Below are positions 41,951-49,688 of a DNA stretch of 64,000 bases, piece by piece. The notes below the pieces were generated by a model. That model saw only the letters and a list, made by a program, of their open reading frames with translations. It had not been told where the DNA came from and searched no databases. This DNA is from JAVVHE01 sp038238915 (GTDB lineage Bacteria; Pseudomonadota; Alphaproteobacteria; Sphingomonadales; Sphingomonadaceae), in NCBI GenBank assembly GCA_038238915.1, contig JBBSFH010000007.1:71882-135881 (forward strand). The letters are read 5' to 3'. The position numbers were made by a program, and so were the translations under genes. Within the stretch, counting starts at the first letter, position 1. Every line of letters begins with the position of its first letter.

Positions 41951-43320
41951 GAAGTCTGACCGGCTGGCCACGGTCCGCCACCGCGCGGCTCGCGCTGCTT
42001 AGCCTCGCCACCATCCTCGCCTGCGTCGGCATCGTGCTTGGCGTGGTTTATGCCGCCGTCGATCGCCAGATCAGTGTCGATGCGCAGGCGCTGGTGGAGG
42101 ATGATCGTTCGCTGACCCGCGCGCTCATCGATGGCGAGGAGCCGGAGACGGTCAAGCGCATCATCGGCCAACTGCTGAGCGAACCTGCGGCGCGCGGGCG
42201 CACGCTGCTGGTGGTGGACGCGGCCGGGGGGCGCGTCGCGGGCGATCTCGCGCAATGGCCTATCTCGCTGCGGACGCCGAGTGGCTGGCAGGTTCTGGAT
42301 CTGTATCGGCAGGGCGCAACCCGGGTAGAGGCGGTGGGTCTGGTCGCCGAGCGGTTGCCCGACGGCGGGCGGCTGCTGGTGGGGCACGCGCTTTACGCGC
42401 GCTATCGACTGCGCGAAGCGATCACCAACGCCGGATTGGCCTCGGTGGTGGCGGGTACACTGCTCGCGATGCTTGGCGCGTTCGTGGTTACGCGCTTCGT
42501 CGATCTGCGCGTGGCGGAGGCGGCGGACGCGGCGCAACGCTTTGCGGCGGGGGATCTGACGCGGCGGCTGAAGGGCGAGGACATCGACGATCCCTTCGGG
42601 CGGCTGGCGGAAGCGCTGAACGCGATGTTCGATCGTGTTGCGGGGCTGATGACCGAGCTTCGGATGGTCACCGATGCGATGGCGCACGATCTCCGCTCTC
42701 CGTTGACGCGGCTGCGGTTGCGCGCCGAGCGCGCGCTGATCGCGGACGATCCAGCGCGGCGCGAGGGCGAACTGGCCGCAGTGCTCGCCGAGGCGGACGG
42801 CATGCTGCGCCTGATCGCAACGCTGCTTGCGGTGGCGCGTGCCGAAGCTGGCGTTGGGCGCGACGATTTCATCAGCGTCGATGGCGCAGCGATGATGGAA
42901 TCGCTCGCAGAAATTTACGAACCCGCCGCCGAGGACCGCGGCGTAATGCTCACGTTCGATGGCCCGTCACCGGTCCCGCTCGCCGCGCACTCGCAGTTGC
43001 TGGCGCAGGCGCTCGCCAATCTGGTCGATAATGCGCTGAAGCACGGCGGCGGCGCGGTCGAACTGTCCGCTCATGCGCAGGCGGGTCTGGCGAGGCTCTG
43101 CGTGGCGGATCGGGGCCCGGGGATCGTGGCGGAGCAGCGCGTCGCGATGGTCAAGCGCTTTGGCCGCGCCGATGCCGCGCGCTCGACACCGGGCGCGGGG
43201 CTTGGCCTAAGCCTCGCCAGCGCGATCGCGCATCTGCACGGTGGCCGCCTGGTGCTTTCCGACAACGCGCCGGGGTTGAGGGCTACCATTGAGATGCCGC
43301 TCGCGGGAAGCGGCATCTGA
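41947..43320 (+). CDS. sensor histidine kinase
   Basis: 457-residue membrane kinase: N-terminal TM (LLSLATILACVGIVLGVVYA), a periplasmic domain, second TM (ASVVAGTLLAMLGAFVV), HAMP region, H-box MAHDLRSPLTRLRLRAE with the phospho-His, N-box NLVDNALKHGG, and G-boxes GPGI and GAGLGLSLA. GTG start overlaps the regulator stop. Stimulus unknown; the genes before (small Lys-rich peptide) and after give no direct clue. Confidence 0.92.
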   Translation: MRSLTGWPRSATARLALLSLATILACVGIVLGVVYAAVDRQISVDAQALVEDDRSLTRALIDGEEPETVKRIIGQLLSEPAARGRTLLVVDAAGGRVAGDLAQWPISLRTPSGWQVLDLYRQGATRVEAVGLVAERLPDGGRLLVGHALYARYRLREAITNAGLASVVAGTLLAMLGAFVVTRFVDLRVAEAADAAQRFAAGDLTRRLKGEDIDDPFGRLAEALNAMFDRVAGLMTELRMVTDAMAHDLRSPLTRLRLRAERALIADDPARREGELAAVLAEADGMLRLIATLLAVARAEAGVGRDDFISVDGAAMMESLAEIYEPAAEDRGVMLTFDGPSPVPLAAHSQLLAQALANLVDNALKHGGGAVELSAHAQAGLARLCVADRGPGIVAEQRVAMVKRFGRADAARSTPGAGLGLSLASAIAHLHGGRLVLSDNAPGLRATIEMPLAGSGI

Positions 43321-43490
43321 GTTCGTAGCGGGCGGTGATGAGCCCGGTGTTACGCCGTCCCAGCCGCGCGGACGCAGCCGCGCACCATCGATTGCCGGTG
43401 ACCGCAAGTTGCGACGATGCCTGCGGCATCCGCGCGACGATTTTTCCGTGGAGTCCGCGGCCGAATCGGTTGCTGCTGACGTAACGCGCG

Positions 43491-44619
43491 CTAATCGACG
43501 TCCTGCACGTCCACCTTCTCGCCGGTGACGCGCTGGCTCAGCGCGGCCGCCATGAACGGATCGAGCGCGCCATCGAGAACGTCGCCGGGTGCAGTGCTGA
43601 TCACGCCGGTGCGCAGATCCTTCACCAGCTGATAGGGCTGCAGTACGTAGCTGCGGATCTGGTGCCCCCAGCCGATATCGGTCTTGCCGCTCGCCGCCTG
43701 CGTTGCCTCGGCCTCGCGCTTTTGCAGTTCGCGTTCGTAGAGGCGCGCCTTTAACTGCCGCATTGCCTCTGCTCGGTTCTTGTGCTGGCTGCGCTGGTTC
43801 TGGCACGCGACCACGATGTTGGTCGGGATGTGGGTGATCCGCACGGCACTGTCGGTGGTGTTGACGTGCTGACCCCCTGCCCCGCTGCTGCGGTAGGTAT
43901 CGATGCGCAGATCCTTCTCCTGCACTTCGATGTCGATGTTCTCATCGACTACTGGATAGACCCAGACGCTAGCGAAGCTCGTGTGCCGCCGTGCGCTCGA
44001 ATCGTAGGGGCTGATACGCACCAGCCTGTGCACGCCGCTCTCGGTCTTAGCCCAGCCGTAGGCGTTGGCACCCTTGAGCATGATGGTGGCCGACTTGATC
44101 CCCGCCTGCTCGCCCGAATGATGGTCGATCAATTCCACCTTGAAGCGGTTGCGCTCGCCCCAGCGCGTGTACATGCGGCTCAGCATCTCGGCCCAATCCT
44201 GGCTTTCGGTGCCGCCCGCGCCTGCGTTGATCTCGATATAGGTATCGTTGCCGTCCGCCTCGCCCGAGAGCAGGGCCTCCACCTTGTCGCGCTCTGCGCG
44301 CATCGCGAGATCGGCGAGTGCGGCGATGGCGTCCTCGACCATCGCCTGGTCGCCTTCCTCCTCCGCCATCGCGTACAGGCTCACATTATCGTCGAGCTCG
44401 GCCTCGATCGCGCGCGTGGCGGCGATGGCTTCTTCGAGCCGTCGCCGCTCGCGCATTACCTCCTGCGCGGCTTTGGGATCGTTCCACAGCGCGGGATCCT
44501 CGACCTTGTCGTTCAGCGTCTCCAGCCGCTTGAGCGCGCGATCCCAGTCAAAGAAACCCCCTCAGCAGGGCGAGCGCTTGCTTGATCTGGGCGACATGGG
44601 CTTCGGCTTCGGGACGCAT
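43491..44619 (-). CDS. prfB: peptide chain release factor 2, programmed +1 frameshift
   Basis: Terminates translation at UGA and UAA. The GGQ motif is in GAGGQHVNTTDSAV; the anticodon-like recognition site is SPY (SPF in E. coli). The reading frame is split: codons 1-23 from ATG 44619 (MRPEAEAHVAQIKQ...) end at an in-frame UGA (44548-44550), and the main frame continues after a +1 shift (DWDRALKRL...). The slip site is preceded by an internal Shine-Dalgarno-like AGGGGG. An annotation starting at the internal ATG at 44456 would lose about 55 residues. Confidence 0.95.
44545..44562 (-). promoter_or_regulatory. prfB autoregulatory frameshift site
   Basis: AGGGGGTTTCTTTGAC on the minus strand: an internal Shine-Dalgarno-like AGGGGG, CUU slippery codon, then UGA followed by C. 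This is the E. coli prfB arrangement (AGGGGGTATCTTTGAC there). Low RF2 lets the ribosome pause at the UGA and shift, making more RF2. Confidence 0.93.
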
Positions 44620-44687
44620 TGCGGGTCTCGTTCATGACAGGCGCGCGACATAGGGCGCTGGCGCATTGTCGTCGAGGCCGTGCGGGA

Positions 44688-44724
44688 TCGCGCCCGAAGA
44701 ATCGCAGCGATCCTCCGGGCGCGA
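44688..44724. terminator. long imperfect palindrome between S53 peptidase and prfB
   Basis: About 18-base arms with two mismatches (outer TCGCGCCCG/CGGGCGCGA, inner ATCGC/GCGAT), lying 8 bases beyond the S53 stop. It likely ends transcription of the S53 gene. No T run follows, so either the hairpin alone acts or the palindrome is a protein-binding site. Confidence 0.55.
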
Positions 44725-44731
44725 CGGTTGG

Positions 44732-45937
44732 TCAGAACGCGGTTACACCGTTCGGCGTGCCGAGCCCGGTCGGGCCATCGTAGCCCGAAACGGCGTTGCA
44801 GAAGTAGGTGACCCCGCACGTTCCATTGCTGCCCGACACAACATCGAACAACGAACCGAGATTGGCGTAGGGGCTCCCATCGACCACTGTGCCGCCATTG
44901 GCACCATAAATGCCGCCGATCAGCGGCCCGGCGACGCTGGTGCCGCCGTAGACCTGCCACGACGAACCTCTCCGACCACTAGGGCCATAGACTGCAACCC
45001 CGGTCGAAGGATCGGCGACAGCGGAAACGTCGGCTTCCATGCGACGGGTGCAGCTCGTGTCTTTCTGCCACTTGGGCTTGCTGTAGATCGCGCTGCAGCC
45101 ACTGCCCGCGCCGCTCCATGCGGTCTCGGACCACCCGCGCGCATTGCCGCTAGCCAGCAGCCTGGTTCCGCCCACGGCAATCAGGTGCGGCGAACTCGCC
45201 GGGAACTGGACACCGTAACCGCTATCGCCGGAGCTGGCAGTAATCGCGACACCCGGGTGATTATAGGCACTTTCGTACCCCTGCGAACCGGATTCGCCGC
45301 CACCGTAGCTATTCGAGATCACAACTGCGCCGAGTGCGGCCGCAGTGTTGACCGCCGCAGCGAGGTCCGCGAACGACGCCGAGTTCGCCTCGACCAGGAT
45401 GATCTTGCAGCCCGGGCACATCGCACTCGCCATATCCAGATCGAGCGCGGTCTCCTGCGCCCAACCCGTGTTCTGGCCGGGATAGCTTCCGGTTACGCCG
45501 TTCTGATTATATTTGGTGAAACAGCCACTTGCGCTCGTGCAGGCCGGAAGGCCGAACGTGGAGCGATAGACTGCCAGATCGGCTTCGGCGTTTCTGTAGC
45601 CATAGGCATCGACGATCGCGATCACCGTCGACGGTGAACCCGCTCCGGCGGGAACTTTGTAAGCTGCCAGGAGATCGGCGGGACCGTAGCCCGAGGGCAG
45701 TCCATTGGTACCGACCGCATTCTCGATTGCGTTGCCCTGTTCGTCGCTCACAACGCGCGCGTGGCAGCGCGCGAAGCCGCCGACGTTCGCCCCGCTGCAG
45801 ACGCGGGTGTGCGCGATCCCGCGCGAATGCTCGATCGCCCGGACCGGCCGGGCGGCGGCAGGCGTCACCAGCCATATCATCGCGGGCACGATGACGAGGA
45901 CTTTACGAGCTAGTTGGTTCATATTGGATCGCAACAT
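44732..45937 (-). CDS. S53 (sedolisin-like) serine-carboxyl peptidase, short form
   Basis: 401-residue exported peptidase. Signal peptide (VLVIVPAMIWLVTPAAARP). Catalytic Glu and Asp in QETALDLDMA, Asp-site region SSGDSGYG, and nucleophile Ser in GGTSVAGP; a C-terminal GTPNG calcium-type region. Sedolisins work at acid pH. The usual pro-domain of about 180 residues is nearly absent: the catalytic part begins around residue 65 of the precursor. The start ATG 45937 is preceded by GGGAG. Confidence 0.82.
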   Translation of the reverse strand: MLRSNMNQLARKVLVIVPAMIWLVTPAAARPVRAIEHSRGIAHTRVCSGANVGGFARCHARVVSDEQGNAIENAVGTNGLPSGYGPADLLAAYKVPAGAGSPSTVIAIVDAYGYRNAEADLAVYRSTFGLPACTSASGCFTKYNQNGVTGSYPGQNTGWAQETALDLDMASAMCPGCKIILVEANSASFADLAAAVNTAAALGAVVISNSYGGGESGSQGYESAYNHPGVAITASSGDSGYGVQFPASSPHLIAVGGTRLLASGNARGWSETAWSGAGSGCSAIYSKPKWQKDTSCTRRMEADVSAVADPSTGVAVYGPSGRRGSSWQVYGGTSVAGPLIGGIYGANGGTVVDGSPYANLGSLFDVVSGSNGTCGVTYFCNAVSGYDGPTGLGTPNGVTAF

Positions 45938-46344
45938 TACAACTCCCATCTCAATGATTGGCAATCTTCGCTGCTCACGCCCGTGGCGAAAGACGAATGT
46001 GGGACTTTTAAATTCGCCACCGAGCAGCGGGAGACTGTTTGCGCCACAGGCGGGACCATGAAGGATGATCGCGCGCCGTCAATAGAATTGACTGAATTAA
46101 CCAAAAAATGCGGACGCTAGTGGGCTGCCCCGAAACGAGTACTCCGGTTAGAGCGTAGAATTCAAAACGTCGTCGTTCCGATCGGGCTGCCGAGCGCTCG
46201 CCAATTCGAAGCCATGGCGCCATCCAGCAATCGGCAACGCCGCACGTGCCGTTGGCGCTCGACGCGACGGTCTTTCAGCCCCCGGCTTGCCCCGCCCGAC
46301 ACGCGTGGCTAAGCGCGGCGCTTGTTGCAGGTGCGAACGACCGG
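45938..46344. other. 407-base intergenic region upstream of S53 gene and glyQ
   Basis: Divergent region. The half nearest the S53 gene (about 45950-46140) is A/T-richer than its surroundings, which suits a promoter. No recognisable RNA gene or riboswitch was seen. The frame running from 46246 into glyQ adds 33 residues with no similarity to GlyQ and is not taken as coding. Confidence 0.4.
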
Positions 46345-47205
46345 ATGGCGCTTTCTTTCCAGGCGATGATCTTGGCGCTCCAGCGCTATTGGGGCGAGCG
46401 CGGCTGCGTGCTGCTACAGCCCTATGATCTGGAAATGGGCGCGGGCACCTTTCACCCGGCGACCACTTTGCGCGCGCTTGGCCCCCAGCCATGGGCGTGC
46501 GCCTATCCGCAGACGTGCCGTCGGCCGACCGATGGGCGCTACGGCGAGAACCCCAACCGGCTCGGGCAATATTACCAGTTCCAGGTGATGATCAAACCGT
46601 CGCCCGCCAATCTGATCGATCAGTATCTGGGATCGCTCGAAGCGATCGGCATCGATTGCCTGGCGCACGATATCCGCTTTGTCGAGGACGATTGGGAATC
46701 GCCGACTTTGGGCGCGTGGGGGCTGGGTTGGGAGGTCTGGTGCGATGGCATGGAGGTGACGCAGTTCACTTACTTCCAGCAGGTCGGCGGCTTCGATTGC
46801 AGGCCGGTTGCGGGCGAGATCACTTATGGGCTGGAGCGGCTGGCGATGTATGTGCAGGGGGTGGACGATGTGTACAAGCTGCGGTTCAACGATGGCGAGC
46901 CTGCGTTCAGTTACGGCGATGTATTTCTGGCGAACGAGCAGCAGCAATCGCGTTATAATTTCGAGCTGGCCGACACCGATGTCCTGCTTCGGCAGTTCCG
47001 GGAGGCGGAGGCCGCGAGCACGGCGCTGATCGAGGCGAAGCTGCCGCTGCCCGCCTACGAGCAGGCGATCAAGGCGAGCCACCTCTTCAACCTGCTGGGC
47101 GCGCGCGGCGTCATCTCTGTTGCCGAACGCGCCGCCTATATCGGGCGTGTGCGCACGCTCGCGGTCGGGGCGTGTCGGGCGCAGATGGAAGCCATCGGTG
47201 GTTGA
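46345..47205 (+). CDS. glyQ: glycyl-tRNA synthetase alpha subunit
   Basis: Catalytic class II subunit of the alpha2beta2 bacterial glycyl-tRNA synthetase. The 286-residue protein begins MALSFQAMILALQRYW as usual. Class II signatures: LQPYDLEMGAGTFHP, RRPTDGRYGENPNRLGQYYQ and YGLERLAMY. Its stop overlaps the GTG start of glyS by 8 bases, so the subunits are coupled. Confidence 0.96.
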   Translation: MALSFQAMILALQRYWGERGCVLLQPYDLEMGAGTFHPATTLRALGPQPWACAYPQTCRRPTDGRYGENPNRLGQYYQFQVMIKPSPANLIDQYLGSLEAIGIDCLAHDIRFVEDDWESPTLGAWGLGWEVWCDGMEVTQFTYFQQVGGFDCRPVAGEITYGLERLAMYVQGVDDVYKLRFNDGEPAFSYGDVFLANEQQQSRYNFELADTDVLLRQFREAEAASTALIEAKLPLPAYEQAIKASHLFNLLGARGVISVAERAAYIGRVRTLAVGACRAQMEAIGG

Positions 47206-49684
47206 TTTCCTGCTGGAGCTGCTGACCGAGGAAATCCCGGCGCGGATGCAGGCGCGTGCCGCCGACGAACTTGGGCGGCTGTTCGGCGAGGCGATGGCGG
47301 CGCGGGGGCTGGTGGTGGGGGCGGAGACGTTCGTGACACCGCGCAGGCTGGCGCTGATCGCGCGTGGGTTGCCGCAGACGACGGAAGCGACGCGCGAAGA
47401 GCGGCGGGGGCCGCGTGCGGATGCGCCCGAGGGGGCAGTGGCGGGCTTCTGCAAGGGCGCGGGGGTGGGGCGTGAGGCTTTGTTGGCGCGTGAGGATGCC
47501 AAGGGGCGGTTCTGGTATGCGGTGATCGAGCGGCCGGGCCGCGCTGTGGCGGACGTGCTGGGCGAGGCGGTGCCCGAGGCGGTGGGCAAGCTGGCGTGGC
47601 CAAAATCGATGCGCTGGGGGGCGGCTTCGACGAGCATGGACAGCCCGCGCTGGGTGCGGCCGCTTTCGGGCGTGGTCGCGCTGCTCGACGAGGCGGTGGT
47701 GCCGATGACGATCCTTGGGATCGAGGCAGGCCGCACCACGCCCGGGCACCGCTTCATGAGCCACGAGCCATTGTCAATCGCGAACGCACACGCCTATGCG
47801 GCGCAGCTGCGCGACATGCACGTGATCCTCGACGCCACCGAACGCCGCCGCCTTATCGAGGAAGGCGCCCGAGCCGCCGCCGCCGCGCACGGCCTCACGC
47901 TCATCGAAGACCCCGGCCTCGCCGCCGAAAACGCCGGGCTGACTGAATGGCCCGTGCCGCTGCTCGGCCGCTTCGATCCCGCCTTCCTCGAGGTCCCGCG
48001 CGAGGCGATCCAGCTCACCATGCGCGTCAACCAGAAATACTTCGCGTGCACGGACAGCGCCGGTCAACTCGCCCCCGCGTTCGTCTGCGTCGCCAACATC
48101 GCCGCGCCCGACGGCGGTGCGGCGATCGTCGAAGGCAACCGCCGGGTGCTCGCTGCGCGCCTGAGCGACGCGCGCTTCTTCTGGGCGCAGGACTTGGCAG
48201 AGTGGCGGACGGGGAACGATCCTTGGGAGCGAATCGCGCCGAAGCTGGAGCGCATGGTGTTCCACGAGAAACTGGGAACGATGCGCGACAAGGCCGAGCG
48301 CGTGGCTCGGCTGGCGCGGTGGCTGGTGAAGAGCGGGGCGGTGCCGGGCGCGGCCCTTATCCCTTCGGCTACGGCGCTGTCCCTCCCTCCTGTAGGGGGA
48401 TGGGGATTTTTGGGCCATCTTCCTCCCTCCCCTGAAAGGGAGAAGGAGAATCCGACTGCGGGGCGCAAGGAAGAACGCGCGACATTGGCTGACATGGCCG
48501 AACGAGCGGGGCGGCTGGCGAAGGCCGATTTGGTGAGCGCGATGGTGGGCGAGTTCGCCGAATTGCAGGGAGCGATGGGGGGGCATTATGCGCTAATGGC
48601 GGGTGAGGTGGCCGAGGTGGCGGCGGCTGTAAGCGACCATTATCGGCCGGTGGGGCCAGGGGATGCAGTACCAAGTGCCTCGGTGAGTGTGGCCGTGGCT
48701 TTGGCGGATAAGCTAGATACATTGGTCAACTTCTTTGCCATCGGCGAAAGGCCAACGGGATCAAAAGATCCCTTTGCTTTAAAACGCTCAGCACTGGGAT
48801 GCATATCTCTAATTACCAGCAATTCTCTTAGGCTTCCGCTCTTCCCGCTCCTACAATCTCTTGTTTATGAACTCGCATATTGGGCTGGCAGAAAAGAAAC
48901 GCGTTCTGACATCGTGGCTTTGATGAGGGCGTTGGGTAATTACATCGGTGATGATGAAATAGCATTGCGAGAATCTATTCGTATATTACAAGAACCGCTG
49001 CCTCCCAGGGAGGACGAAGTGGTCAACCGCTCCGTGAACGCGATCGTTGCCGTTAACGAATTATTTACTTTAATTGTTGAACGCCTCAAAGTCCAGCAAC
49101 GCGAAGCCGGCGTCAGCCATGACCTCATCGACGCAGTCTTCGCACTAGGGAACGAGGACGATATCGTCCGCCTCCTCGCGCGCGTCCACGCGCTCCAGGC
49201 CTTCATCGGCACGGCCGATGGCGCGAACCTGCTCGCCGCCTACAAGCGCGCCGCCAACATTCTCGCCATCGAGGCGAAGCGCGACGGTGTCGAACGGTTC
49301 GACGCTCCCTCTCCCTCGCTCCCTTCGGTCGCATTTCCCTCCCCCGGTTCGGGGGAGGGTGGACCTCGCGGCCCTGCCACCCTCCCCCTGACGGGGGGAG
49401 GGACAGCGGCGCAGCCGCAGGGAGAGGGTTCGGGGACCGCAGAGGAGGTGCTCGCCGCTGTACTGGCCACGGTGACCGCCGAAGCCGCCACCGCCATCGC
49501 CGCCGAGGACTTCACCGCCGCCATGGCCGCGCTCGCGCGCCTGCGCGCGCCGATCGACGCGTTCTTCACCGCCACCATGGTCAATGATCCCGACGCCCAA
49601 ATCCGCCTCGCCAACCTTGCGCTGCTCCAGCGCTTTACCGATGCGGTTACCCAGGTCGCCGATTTCAGCCGTATCGAAGGATAA
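47198..49684 (+). CDS. glyS: glycyl-tRNA synthetase beta subunit with two inserts
   Basis: Binds tRNA(Gly). The GTG start (47198) gives MVDFLLELLTEEIPARMQARAA, the conserved N terminus, with DSPRWVRPL-type and GHRFM motifs following. At 828 residues it is longer than the usual 690-750 because two repeat-derived inserts lie at about residues 387-428 (nt 48358-48480) and 703-748 (nt 49303-49440). Between them, residues about 498-638 (nt 48690-49110) are encoded by DNA of about 47% G+C by hand counts, far below flanks of 60-75%. The conserved VALADKLDTLVNFF and GSKDPFALKRSALG motifs lie in that segment, so it is the real gene core, not an insertion. Confidence 0.93.
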   Translation: MVDFLLELLTEEIPARMQARAADELGRLFGEAMAARGLVVGAETFVTPRRLALIARGLPQTTEATREERRGPRADAPEGAVAGFCKGAGVGREALLAREDAKGRFWYAVIERPGRAVADVLGEAVPEAVGKLAWPKSMRWGAASTSMDSPRWVRPLSGVVALLDEAVVPMTILGIEAGRTTPGHRFMSHEPLSIANAHAYAAQLRDMHVILDATERRRLIEEGARAAAAAHGLTLIEDPGLAAENAGLTEWPVPLLGRFDPAFLEVPREAIQLTMRVNQKYFACTDSAGQLAPAFVCVANIAAPDGGAAIVEGNRRVLAARLSDARFFWAQDLAEWRTGNDPWERIAPKLERMVFHEKLGTMRDKAERVARLARWLVKSGAVPGAALIPSATALSLPPVGGWGFLGHLPPSPEREKENPTAGRKEERATLADMAERAGRLAKADLVSAMVGEFAELQGAMGGHYALMAGEVAEVAAAVSDHYRPVGPGDAVPSASVSVAVALADKLDTLVNFFAIGERPTGSKDPFALKRSALGCISLITSNSLRLPLFPLLQSLVYELAYWAGRKETRSDIVALMRALGNYIGDDEIALRESIRILQEPLPPREDEVVNRSVNAIVAVNELFTLIVERLKVQQREAGVSHDLIDAVFALGNEDDIVRLLARVHALQAFIGTADGANLLAAYKRAANILAIEAKRDGVERFDAPSPSLPSVAFPSPGSGEGGPRGPATLPLTGGGTAAQPQGEGSGTAEEVLAAVLATVTAEAATAIAAEDFTAAMAALARLRAPIDAFFTATMVNDPDAQIRLANLALLQRFTDAVTQVADFSRIEG
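48358..48478. repeat. repeat insert 1 in glyS
   Basis: Contains CTTCGGCTACGGCGCTGTCC then a C-rich and G-rich palindrome, matching the reverse complement of the intergenic repeat at 24851-24903. In the glyS frame it codes for a Pro/Gly-rich stretch (ALSLPPVGGWGFLGHLPPSP) that bacterial GlyS does not normally have. Confidence 0.75.
49306..49432. repeat. repeat insert 2 in glyS
   Basis: C-rich/G-rich palindromes (CCCTCCCCCGGTTCGGGGGA, CCCTCCCCCTGACGGGGGGA) ending GGGACAGCGGCGCAGCCGC then AGGGAGAGGG, the same family and orientation as the intergenic copy at 24851-24903. Encodes SPGSGEGGPRGPATLPLTGG in frame. Confidence 0.8.
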
Positions 49685-49688
49685 GCCT

